From Jiangella aurantiaca (GTDB taxonomy: Bacteria; Actinomycetota; Actinomycetes; Jiangellales; Jiangellaceae), in contig NZ_SMLB01000024.1 in NCBI RefSeq assembly GCF_004349105.1, forward strand, positions 23,823 to 87,822: 64,000 nucleotides of DNA, written 5' to 3'. Each line of letters opens with the position of its first letter. The first letter of the stretch is position 1. Made by a program: the position numbers and the translations under genes. Below are positions 35,666 through 43,080 of this stretch, piece after piece. The notes beneath the pieces were generated by a model. It saw only the letters and a list, made by a program, of their open reading frames with translations. It did no database searches and was not told the DNA's origin.

Positions 35666-36168
35666 TCGAACAACCCTGGCGGCGGGTCGACGATCAGCCG
35701 CGACCCGGCGACGTCGACTTCCGGCACGATCTCGGTGACGAACGGCACCAACGCCTCGCCGCCGCCCGTGCGCTCGACGGAGAGGATGTCCTGGCTCGGC
35801 GCGTGGATGATCTCGCGGACGACGCCCAGCTCGTCGCCGTCGACCCCGACGACGGTCAGCCCGACCAACTGGTGGTCGAAGAACTCGTCGGGGTCGCCGG
35901 TGGTGGCGTCGTCGGGGATCTCGGCCAGCAGCAGGATGCCCCGCAGCCCCTCGGCGGCGGTGCGGTCGGTAACGCCGTCGAACGCGACCAGCAGCCGCCC
36001 GCTGTGCCAGCGGGACCCGAGGACGGTCAGCGGGCCCCGCCGGGCGGGGTCGGTCGCGAGGACGGCGCCGTCAGCGAACCGCTCGTCGGGCGTGTCGGTG
36101 CGCACCTCGACGTTGACCTCGCCGCGGATGCCGTGCGCGCGACCGATGCGCCCGACGGTGACGATCAC
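35662..36168 (-). CDS. rimM: 16S rRNA processing protein RimM
   Basis: The protein is 168 residues. It binds S19 and helps 30S head maturation. [17 protein letters not shown] is the N-terminal signature and a PRC-barrel-like half follows ([19 protein letters not shown]). It overlaps trmD and lies seven bases after the KH gene. Confidence 0.94.
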   Translation of the reverse strand: MIVTVGRIGRAHGIRGEVNVEVRTDTPDERFADGAVLATDPARRGPLTVLGSRWHSGRLLVAFDGVTDRTAAEGLRGILLLAEIPDDATTGDPDEFFDHQLVGLTVVGVDGDELGVVREIIHAPSQDILSVERTGGGEALVPFVTEIVPEVDVAGSRLIVDPPPGLFE

Positions 36169-36175
36169 CGTGGTG

Positions 36176-36412
36176 TCAGCGCCCGTCGACGTCGACGAAG
36201 TCGATGCGCACGCCGCTGTCGGACAGTGCTGCGACGACAGTGCGGAACGACGTGGCCGTGCGGCCGCCGCGGCCGATGACCTTGCCGAGGTCGTCCGGGT
36301 GGACGCGGACCTCGAGCAGCCGGCCGCGGCGGAGCTGACGCGTGCGCACGCTGACGTCGTCGGGGTGGTCGACCACCCCGGCGACCAGGTGCTCCAGCGC
36401 CTCGGCGAGCAT
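36176..36412 (-). CDS. KH-domain RNA-binding protein (KhpA-like)
   Basis: The protein is 78 residues. A single KH domain with GKVIGRGGRTATSFR (GxxG loop). The gene is usually found between rpsP and rimM. KhpA works with KhpB as a small RNA-binding pair in many Gram-positives. Its ATG shares one base with the rpsP stop. Confidence 0.93.
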   Translation of the reverse strand: MLAEALEHLVAGVVDHPDDVSVRTRQLRRGRLLEVRVHPDDLGKVIGRGGRTATSFRTVVAALSDSGVRIDFVDVDGR

Positions 36413-37017
36413 CAGGACTCGTCCGTGCTCGCCTCGGCGGCCGGCGCATCGTCGGCCTTGGCCTTGGCCTCGGCGGCAGGCGCCTCGGCGGCGGGCGCCT
36501 CGGCGGCGGGCGCGTCGTCGGCCTTGGCCTCCGAGGCCTTCGGGTCCTCAGCCGGCGCCTCGTCGGCCTTGGCGTCCTTGGCCTTCGCGTCCTCGGCCTT
36601 CGCCTCGGCCTTCTTGGCGGCGGACTTCTTGGCCGGCTTCTTCCTCGGCGTGGTGGCCTCTGACTTCGGCTCGCCGTGCACCTCGGCCAGCGCGGCGTCG
36701 AACGCGGCGCGCTTCTCGGGCTTCGGCTCGGCGACCTTCAGCGTGCCCTCGGCGCCCGGAAGGCCCTTGTGCTTCTGCCAGTCACCCGTGACCTTGAGGA
36801 TCGCCAGCACCGGCTCGGTCGGCTGCGCGCCGACGCCCAGCCAGTACTGCGCGCGCTCGGAGTCGACCCGGATGAGGCTCGGCTCGAGCTTGGGGTTGTA
36901 CAGGCCGATCTCCTCGATGGCCCGGCCGTCGCGCTTGGTGCGCGAGTCGGCCACGACGATGCGGTAGTGCGGCGCGCGGATCTTGCCCATCCGCTTCAGC
37001 TTGATCTTGACAGCCAC
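36412..37017 (-). CDS. rpsP: 30S ribosomal protein S16 with long charged tail
   Basis: The protein is 201 residues against a usual ~80-150. [20 protein letters not shown] and [14 protein letters not shown] are diagnostic. From about residue 118 it becomes a Lys/Ala then Ala/Asp/Glu tail ([18 protein letters not shown], then [12 protein letters not shown]), like that on S2. First gene of the rpsP-KH-rimM-trmD run. Confidence 0.95.
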   Translation of the reverse strand: MAVKIKLKRMGKIRAPHYRIVVADSRTKRDGRAIEEIGLYNPKLEPSLIRVDSERAQYWLGVGAQPTEPVLAILKVTGDWQKHKGLPGAEGTLKVAEPKPEKRAAFDAALAEVHGEPKSEATTPRKKPAKKSAAKKAEAKAEDAKAKDAKADEAPAEDPKASEAKADDAPAAEAPAAEAPAAEAKAKADDAPAAEASTDES

Positions 37018-37187
37018 TGGGGTGGAGTCTCCTTGGAATGTTCACGCACGGGTGAGCCGTCGTCACCTGAGTGGGGCACCGGTCACGACGGTTCGATGGA
37101 TCCGGTGTTCGAGGGTGAGAGGGCCGCACGACCGCCGGTTCAGCAGGCCATTGTGCCAGATCGCGGTGCCTGGACCCAACTGGCCCC

Positions 37188-37245
37188 CTTTCCCTCGTGG
37201 GACTCATCCCTGCCTGGGACCTCGCGGTCCCCGCTTGCGCGAGAG
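37188..37245. repeat. Copy 3 of the ~55-bp repeat, at the broken end of the MFS gene
   Basis: It runs from CTTTCCCTCG to GCGCGAGAG with a perfect GGGACC-TCGC-GGTCCC hairpin at 37216-37231. It covers the point where the MFS reading frame loses resemblance to transporters. Confidence 0.6.
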
Positions 37246-37448
37246 GCGGTCGGCCAGCTGGCCGGCCAGCGGAGCCAGGAACACCGGCACGCCGAGTGTG
37301 ATGAAGACCAGACCGGCGGCGGCATTGCTGCCGGTCAGGTCCTTGGCCCAGATCGCGAGGTGAGGAAGAGCGCGCTGTCGCCGAAGTTGCTGAAAGTCCA
37401 GGCGACGGTGAGCCGGCGGAACGGCCGGTGCGTCAGCGCGGACGGCAC
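37204..37448 (-). pseudogene. Truncated, frameshifted MFS transporter
   Basis: From GTG 37448 the frame reads VPSALTHRPFRRLTVAW then TFSNFGDSALFLT. A second frame continues AIWAKDLTGSNAAAGLVF then ITLGVPVFLAPLAGQLADR, ending at 37204. Together these resemble the first two to three helices of an MFS drug exporter of about 400 residues. A small deletion splits the frame and everything after the LSRKRG stretch is gone, replaced by a repeat. It lies four bases after the 84-residue gene, so it was probably the third gene of an arsR operon. Confidence 0.7.
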
Positions 37449-37452
37449 CGGC

Positions 37453-37707
37453 TCAGGCCGCGCTGTTCGTCGGGAGACTGACGTCAGACCTTGCGGTCGG
37501 CTGCCGCCGCCTCAGCCGGTGGACGGCGGGCCGGCCCTCGCCCGTCGCCCGGGCGCGGCGGTCGAGCAGTGCGGCCAGCCGGGCGGAGCGGTCGGCCCAG
37601 CGGCGCAGGCGGGCGGTGCGGGCCAGGGCGCGGCGGGCGCGGAGGTGGGCGGCGGACGCGCGCCGCTCGGCGTGCGGGTCGTAGTAGAGGCTGGGGTCGA
37701 CGAACAT
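37453..37707 (-). CDS. Small hypothetical protein of the arsR operon
   Basis: The protein is 84 residues and unrecognised. It opens MFVDPSLYYDPHAERRASAA and becomes a highly Arg-rich helix. Nine bases after the arsR-like gene, so co-transcribed. Its last ~20 residues overlap a copy of the CTGACGTCAG repeat (37478-37501), so the natural C-terminus may differ. Confidence 0.55.
   Translation of the reverse strand: MFVDPSLYYDPHAERRASAAHLRARRALARTARLRRWADRSARLAALLDRRARATGEGRPAVHRLRRRQPTARSDVSLPTNSAA
37478..37501. repeat. Short repeat with the TYGC core, inside a small gene
   Basis: It matches 25960-25983 at 22 of 24 bases and carries GACC-TTGC-GGTC. Confidence 0.6.
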
Positions 37708-37716
37708 GGCGGTCTC

Positions 37717-38328
37717 CTACTGCTGGTCAGGGGCGGCGGCGGAGTGGTGGACGATGTCGGGGTCAGGGGCCAGCGCGCCGAGGAAGTGCACGACGCGGGC
37801 GCCGTCGGGCCGGGCGGAGGGATCGTCGCGACGATCGGCGAAGCGCTCGAAGAGCTCGCTCTGGAACTCGGCGAGCCGCTCGATCATCTCGGTCAGCTCG
37901 TCGCGGGTCATCCAGTACGCCGAAGTGTTGATGACCATGGACTGGAGCCAGTCGGGCCCGAGCTCCGCGGCCCGGCCGATCGTCCGGAGCAGCCGACCCG
38001 CCTCGCGCTCGACGATGACCCGCGCGAACGCCGACGCCTCCCGGACCGACTCCGGGTTCTCGACGTCGGGCCCGACGGTGCGGCTGCGGCTGGCCAGGCG
38101 CCACGGCTTCTCGCGCCCGCGCGGCTCCCCCGGCTCGATGTAGCCGTACTTGGCGAGCATGCGCAGGTGGAACGAGCAGCTCGCGACGCTCTCACCGGTG
38201 CGCTCGGCGCACTGGGTGGCGGTCAGCTCGGGTTCGAGACCCAGCAGGTCCATGAGCTGGAGGCGCAGTGGATGCGCGAGGGCCCGCATGGACTGCGGAT
38301 CGGTGACCTTCTGCTCCTTGTCGACCAT
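37717..38328 (-). CDS. ArsR-type winged-helix regulator
   Basis: The protein is 203 residues. A winged helix occupies about 1-90, with RALAHPLRLQLMDLL and TATQCAERTGESVASCSFHL. The C-terminal half (YWMTRDELTEMIERLAEFQ) is helical, as in ArsR-type regulators linked to MFS exporters. ATG 38328 is chosen because the promoter lies immediately upstream and suggests a leaderless message; an upstream TTG would fall inside the operator. Confidence 0.88.
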   Translation of the reverse strand: MVDKEQKVTDPQSMRALAHPLRLQLMDLLGLEPELTATQCAERTGESVASCSFHLRMLAKYGYIEPGEPRGREKPWRLASRSRTVGPDVENPESVREASAFARVIVEREAGRLLRTIGRAAELGPDWLQSMVINTSAYWMTRDELTEMIERLAEFQSELFERFADRRDDPSARPDGARVVHFLGALAPDPDIVHHSAAAPDQQ

Positions 38329-38334
38329 GAGGTA

Positions 38335-38366
38335 AAGGTAGCTTGCTAAAGACTTCTTTAGCAAGC
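38335..38366 (-). promoter_or_regulatory. Leaderless arsR promoter with overlapping operator
   Basis: On the reverse strand: TTGCTA (-35), 18 bases, TACCTT (-10, complement of 38335-38340), six bases, then ATG. A perfect 12+12 inverted repeat GCTTGCTAAAGA-n2-TCTTTAGCAAGC (38341-38366) spans the -35 and the spacer. It is the likely ArsR-type operator and would also cover a divergent promoter. Confidence 0.65.
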
Positions 38367-38390
38367 GATGTTGAGCAAGGAGTCTTGACT

Positions 38391-38552
38391 ATGGGTGGGC
38401 GTTGGCTGGGCCGTGCGCTGGCCGGGGTCGTACCGTCGGCCAGCCCCTGCTGCTTTCGATTCTCGGGGGCCGCGGAAGTTGATCACGTTCAGCACGAAAA
38501 CTCGTGTCGCACTACGCCTGTAAACGTGTCGACGCTCCAGGAACCCTCATGA
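38391..38552 (+). pseudogene. Truncated divergent gene start
   Basis: AAGGAG (38377-38382) precedes ATG 38391 by eight bases, a model ribosome site next to the operator. The frame begins MGGRWLGRALAGVV, as an exporter might, but loses any pattern by about residue 20 and runs into repeat sequence, ending at 53 residues. It looks like the surviving start of a gene that was once divergent from arsR. Confidence 0.45.
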
Positions 38553-38598
38553 TGGCCCACCTCGGCCACCGGCAAGCGATTACCGACGCCCACACCTG
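38477..38598. repeat. Degraded copy of modular repeat unit 1
   Basis: CACTACGCCTGTAAACGTGT (from 38510), followed by CGACGCTCCAGGAACCCTCATGATGG, resembles the reverse complement of about 32045-31985 and the centre of 13335-13402. Confidence 0.45.
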
Positions 38599-38648
38599 TG
38601 ATCATCAAGGATTCACCCCGCCATAGGGTGTGGAATCCTTGATGATCA
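38599..38648. terminator. Hairpin after the amidohydrolase, with the ATGATCATC core
   Basis: A 16-base perfect outer stem (TGATCATCAAGGATTC at 38599 with its complement at 38633-38648), a small bulge and a 4-bp inner stem. It lies 106 bases past the amidohydrolase stop. The arm sequence recurs at 31973 and, varied, at 4127. Confidence 0.55.
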
Positions 38649-38754
38649 TGGAGAAACCGCGGTCGGGGCCCTCACTAGGCGTCTTCACGGTTCACCAGGC
38701 CTGCATGGGTGGTAGAGCGGGAGCACGCCTACTTCACGTGATCAACTCATCGGG

Positions 38755-39840
38755 TCAACGAATGACGCGACCTCGAAGGACGATCCGGACCGGCTCGAGC
38801 AACGTGTCCGGCGAGACGCGCGGATCCTCCGCGTACACGCACAGGTCCGCCGTCGCCCCCTCGTCCAGCAGGCCGCTCCCACCCAGCAGGTACGACCGTG
38901 CCCTCCAGGAGGCCGCCGCCACCGCGTCCTCCGCCGGGATGCCGGCGGCGACGAGCTCCAGCACCTCGCGGGCGATCAGTCCGTGCGGAAGCTGGCCGCC
39001 GGCGTCGGTGCCGGCGAACACGGGCACGCCGGCGTCGAAGGCGTCGCGGACGTTCTGGTAGCGCCGCTCGTGCAGGGACCGCATGTGCGAGGCGTAGGCG
39101 GGGAACTTCGCCTCCCCCTGAGAGGCGAACTTCGGGAAGTTGGCGATGTTCACCAGCGTCGGAACCAGCGACACCCCCCGCGAGGCCATCACCGACACGA
39201 GGTCCGCCGACAACCCCGTCCCGTGCTCGATGCCGTCGATGCCCGCATCCAGCAGATCAGGCAGCGCGTCCTCGCCGAAGACGTGCGCCGTGACGCGGGC
39301 GCCCAGCTCGTGCGCCCGTGCGATCGCCGCGTCGAGCGCCCACCGCGGCCAGCAGGGCGAGAGGTCGCCGGTCTCGCGGTCGATCCAGTCGCCCACGAGT
39401 TTGACCCAGCCGTCACCGCGCCGGGCCTCCTGCTCGACGTAGGCGACGAGCTCGTCGGGCTCGATCTCCCAGCCGAAGTTGCGCAGATAGCGCTTGGTGC
39501 GGGCGATGTGCCGGCCGGCGCGGACGATGCGCGGCAGATCGGGCCGGGCGTCGATCCAGCGGGTGTCGGCGGGCGAGCCGGCGTCGCGGATGAGGAGGAC
39601 GCCGGTGTCGCGGTCGGTGAGCGCCTGCTGCTCGGCGACATCGTCGGGCACGGCGCCGTCGGCGGCGAGGCCGACGTGACAGTGGAGGTCGACGAGGCCG
39701 GGCAGGAGCCAGCCCGTCCCGACCGTCGACGCCCCGGGGACGGGGTCGTAGGTGACGACCCCGTCGCGCACCCAGAGGTCGCGGTGCTCGGCCTCGGGCA
39801 GCACCACGCCCCGGACGTGCAGGGCGGGGGAAACGCTCAC
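38755..39840 (-). CDS. Amidohydrolase-family metal-dependent hydrolase
   Basis: The protein is 361 residues from GTG, overlapping the ffh stop by 4 bases. The TIM-barrel metal site is visible: LVDLHCHVG, a Lys in DGWVKLVGDW that could be carbamylated, TAHVFG, GIEHGTG and FAGTDAGG. The family includes imidazolonepropionase-like and prolidase-like enzymes; the substrate is not predictable. It is followed by repeats and a hairpin. Confidence 0.88.
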   Translation of the reverse strand: MSVSPALHVRGVVLPEAEHRDLWVRDGVVTYDPVPGASTVGTGWLLPGLVDLHCHVGLAADGAVPDDVAEQQALTDRDTGVLLIRDAGSPADTRWIDARPDLPRIVRAGRHIARTKRYLRNFGWEIEPDELVAYVEQEARRGDGWVKLVGDWIDRETGDLSPCWPRWALDAAIARAHELGARVTAHVFGEDALPDLLDAGIDGIEHGTGLSADLVSVMASRGVSLVPTLVNIANFPKFASQGEAKFPAYASHMRSLHERRYQNVRDAFDAGVPVFAGTDAGGQLPHGLIAREVLELVAAGIPAEDAVAAASWRARSYLLGGSGLLDEGATADLCVYAEDPRVSPDTLLEPVRIVLRGRVIR

Positions 39841-41450
39841 CGCCGCTTCAGGAACTGCGTGATGTCGTCGGGCAACTCGAAGTCGCCGGCAGCCTCGCCG
39901 TCGGCCGGCCCGCCGAACGCCGAGGGCACCTGGCCGGCCTGCGGTTCCGCCGAGCGCCGCTCGTCGGCGGCGGCGAGCTGGGCCGCGCGCTTGGCCGGGT
40001 TGCCCGAACGGGCGCCGCGCTTGCCCTTCTTGCCCTGCTTCGGTTGCTTGCCCTTGCTCTTCTTGCCACCCATGCCGGGCATCCCGGGAATGCCGCCCCC
40101 CATGCCGGGCATGCCGGGCATCCCGCCGAGTCCGCCGAGCTTGCCCCGCGCGGCCTGGCTCATCATCTCGCGCGCCATGAAGAACCGCTCGACGAGCTGG
40201 TTGACCTCACTGACCTCGCGGCCCGAACCCTTGGCGATGCGGGCCCGCCGGGAGCCGTTGATGATCTTCGGATTGGCCCGTTCCGCCGGCGTCATCGAGT
40301 GGACGATCGCCTGGACGCGGTCGAGCTCGCGCTCGTCGAACGCCTCGAGCGCCTCGCGCATCTGGCCGGCGCCGGGCAGCATGCCGAGCAGGCTCTTGAA
40401 CGAGCCCATCTTCTTGATCGCCTGCATCTGCTGCAGGAAGTCGTCGAAGGTGAAGTCCTTGCCGCCCTTGGCCTGCAGCTTGCGGGCCATGTCCTCGGCC
40501 TGCTCGGCGTCGAACGCCTTCTGCGCCTGCTCGATGAGGGTGAGCATGTCGCCGAGGTCGAGGATGCGCGAGGCCATCCGCTCGGGATGGAACACGTCGA
40601 AGTCGGTGAGCTTCTCGCCCGCCGACGCGAACATCACCGGTTTGCCCGTGACCGAGGCGACGGACAGCGCGGCGCCACCGCGGGCGTCGCCGTCGAGCTT
40701 GGTGAGGACGACGCCGTCGAAGCCGACGCCCTCGAGGAACGCGTTGGCCGTGGTGACGGCGTCCTGGCCGATCATGGCGTCGACGACGAACAGCGTCTCG
40801 TCGGGCTTCACGGCGTCGCGGATGTCCGCGGCCTGCTTCATCAGCTCTTCGTCGACGCCCAGCCGGCCCGCGGTGTCGACGACGACGACGTCGTAGAGCC
40901 TGCTGGTGGCGTGCTCGATGCTGGACTCGGCGACGGCGATCGGGTCGCCCACGCCGTTGCCCGGCTCGGGCGCCCACACGGCGACGCCGGCCCGCTCGCC
41001 GACCACCTGCAGCTGGGTGACGGCGTTGGGCCGCTGGAGGTCGGCGGCGACGAGCAGCGGCTGCTTGCCCTGGTTCTTCAGCCACAGCGCGAGCTTGCCC
41101 GCCAGCGTCGTCTTACCCGCACCCTGCAGACCCGCGAGCATGATGACCGTCGGCGGCTGCTTGGCGAACCGCAGCCGGCGGGTCTCACCACCGAGGATGC
41201 GGACCAGCTCGTCGTTGACGATCTTGATCATCTGCTGGGCGGGGTTGAGCGCCTGCGAGACCTCTTCGCCCCGGGCGCGCTCGCGGACCGCCGCGATGAA
41301 GTCCTTGACCACAGGCAGCGCGACGTCGGCCTCGAGCAGCGCGACGCGGATCTCGCGAGCGGTGGCGTCGATGTCGGCGTCGGAGAGACGACCCTTGCCG
41401 CGCAGGTTCTTGAACGTCGCGGTCAGGCGGTCGGTGAGCGTGGCGAACAC
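39837..41450 (-). CDS. ffh: Signal recognition particle protein Ffh
   Basis: The protein is 537 residues from GTG 41450 (FATLTDRLTATFKNLRGKG). The N domain is followed by the GTPase G domain (GLQGAGKTTLAGKLA, DTAGRL, TKLDGDARGG) and the Met-rich M domain (about 300-430). The tail has a Gly/Met/Pro patch (GMPGMPGMGGG) and a Lys stretch, then acidic residues. Ffh with 4.5S RNA delivers membrane proteins to FtsY. The earlier ATG at 41555 gives a tail unlike the family. Confidence 0.95.
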   Translation of the reverse strand: MFATLTDRLTATFKNLRGKGRLSDADIDATAREIRVALLEADVALPVVKDFIAAVRERARGEEVSQALNPAQQMIKIVNDELVRILGGETRRLRFAKQPPTVIMLAGLQGAGKTTLAGKLALWLKNQGKQPLLVAADLQRPNAVTQLQVVGERAGVAVWAPEPGNGVGDPIAVAESSIEHATSRLYDVVVVDTAGRLGVDEELMKQAADIRDAVKPDETLFVVDAMIGQDAVTTANAFLEGVGFDGVVLTKLDGDARGGAALSVASVTGKPVMFASAGEKLTDFDVFHPERMASRILDLGDMLTLIEQAQKAFDAEQAEDMARKLQAKGGKDFTFDDFLQQMQAIKKMGSFKSLLGMLPGAGQMREALEAFDERELDRVQAIVHSMTPAERANPKIINGSRRARIAKGSGREVSEVNQLVERFFMAREMMSQAARGKLGGLGGMPGMPGMGGGIPGMPGMGGKKSKGKQPKQGKKGKRGARSGNPAKRAAQLAAADERRSAEPQAGQVPSAFGGPADGEAAGDFELPDDITQFLKRR

Positions 41451-41545
41451 GTCTGCTGGAATCCTCGGGGTCGTCGGCAGCTGCGGGGGGTCCTTCGCAA
41501 GCCTAACGCGCCGCCGATGTCCGTGGCATGCGCCAGACTGCCGGT

Positions 41546-41737
41546 ATGCCTGCAAACGTCGCCGCCGAGGTGCGGATCCACTCGGCCACGGCGCTGAGCA
41601 CGTCGCTGGCCTACGTCGGGACGACGGGGATGTTCGAGCGGGCCGGGTTCACCCGGGTGGCCGGCGCGGACGCGACCAGCGCCCGGCGGCCGCGCTGGAT
41701 CATGCGCCGCGACCTCGCCGGGGCGGCGCGTGTCTGA
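41546..41737 (+). pseudogene. C-terminal remnant of a GNAT acetyltransferase
   Basis: The 63-residue frame contains TTGMFERAGFTRV and RRPRWIMRRDL, the last strands and helix of GNAT proteins, but lacks the acetyl-CoA P-loop region. Seven to eight bases overlap the next gene, which suggests an old operon. Confidence 0.55.
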
Positions 41738-42575
41738 CCCGCGGGAGGTGCTGACGCGGGCCGCTCCCCCGCCGCGGCTCGCGGTCGCCTACGGCGACTT
41801 GCCCGAGCAGCTGGTGGACGTGTGGCTGCCGGCGGGCAACTCGGGCAAGGCCGGGCGCGCGGCGCCGCTCGTGGTCGTCGTGCACGGGGGGTTCTGGCGG
41901 GCGGAGTACGACCGCAAGCACGCGCGGCCGCAGTGCGCCGGGCTCGCGGCCGCCGGGTACGTGGTCGCCGCGGTCGAGTACCGGCGGGTCGGGGCGGGCG
42001 GTGGCTGGCCGGCCACGTTCGACGACGTCGCGACGGCGCTCGACGCGGTCCCGGCGCTGATGGCGGAGGCGACGGCCGGCGGTCCTATCCCGGTGGACGC
42101 AGCCCGGGTCGTGCACGTCGGCCACTCCGCCGGCGCCCACCTCGCCGTCTGGGCGGCGTCGCGGCACCGGCTTCCGGCCGGCTCACGCTGGGCGGCGCCC
42201 ACCCCGGCGGCACGGCCGGCCGGCGTGGTCTCGCTGGCCGGCGTCCTCGACCTCCACGCGGCCGCCGGCCTGGACCTCGACAACGGCGCGGCGCGGGCGC
42301 TGCTCGGCGGCGGCCCCGCGGACCAGCCGGACCGGTACGCCGTCGCCGACCCGATGCGCCTCGTCCCGCCCGGCGTCCCCGTCGTCCTGCTGCACGGCAC
42401 CGCGGACCGGCAGGTCCCGCCCGAGTTCAGCCGCCGCTACGCCGCGGCGACCGGCCCGTCCGCAACGGTCCGGGAACTCCCGGGCGTCGAGCACTTCGGC
42501 CTCATCGACCCCGAGTCGTCCGCCTGGCCGGCGGTGCTCGACGCCGTCGCCGGCCTGCTGAGGAGAGCTGCGTGA
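41730..42575 (+). CDS. Alpha/beta hydrolase
   Basis: The protein is 281 residues from GTG. VVVVHGGFWRAEYDRK has the oxyanion HGG, GHSAGAHLAVWA the nucleophile Ser, LHGTADRQVP the acid and GVEHFGLI the histidine. Kynurenine formamidase-like carboxylesterases share this layout; the substrate is not known. Its end overlaps the phosphatase gene (GTGA). Confidence 0.88.
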   Translation: MSDPREVLTRAAPPPRLAVAYGDLPEQLVDVWLPAGNSGKAGRAAPLVVVVHGGFWRAEYDRKHARPQCAGLAAAGYVVAAVEYRRVGAGGGWPATFDDVATALDAVPALMAEATAGGPIPVDAARVVHVGHSAGAHLAVWAASRHRLPAGSRWAAPTPAARPAGVVSLAGVLDLHAAAGLDLDNGAARALLGGGPADQPDRYAVADPMRLVPPGVPVVLLHGTADRQVPPEFSRRYAAATGPSATVRELPGVEHFGLIDPESSAWPAVLDAVAGLLRRAA

Positions 42576-43068
42576 CCGCTACCCGCCACCTCTACCTCGC
42601 CCGGCACGCCGAGGCGACCCCCGACGAGGCCGGCCTGACGGCGGCCGGCCGGCGCCAGGCCGAGCTGCTGGGCGAACGCCTGCGCGACGGCGGGCGCCCG
42701 ATCGACGCCGTGCTGCACGGGCCGCTCCCCCGCGCGGCCGAGACCGCCCGCATCGTCGCGGCGATCCTCGGAGTAGAACCGGCGGAGACGGCCGCGGCAG
42801 GCGACTACGTGCCCTACGTTCCGCAGCCTGACGAGGTGCCCGAGGCTTACCTGCGGTTCGTCCGGCAGTTCGACGACCACGGCCCGCGCCTGGCGGCGCA
42901 GGCGATCGAGCGGTTCACCGGCCCGGTGCGCGGCGACGCCGACCGGCACGAGCTCGTCGTCACGCACGCGTGCCGGGCCGGGCGCCGTCGGTCTTGGTGC
43001 ACAACGACACCCGGCACCTGCCCGACGAGCTGCGCTGGACCGGCTTCCCGCCCGACCTCCAGGTCTAG
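42572..43068 (+). pseudogene. Internally deleted histidine phosphatase
   Basis: The first ~135 residues are good: LYLARHAEATPDEAGLT (RHG-type motif), GPLPRAAETARI and HELVVTHA. The family then needs about 35 more residues, which are missing; the frame shifts and RAPSVLVHNDTRHLPDELRW, the normal C-terminus, follows in another frame to TAG 43068. The span is 497 bases. Reading straight on would instead give a 179-residue protein ending at 43111. Confidence 0.7.
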
Positions 43069-43080
43069 ACGCGCCGCTGC

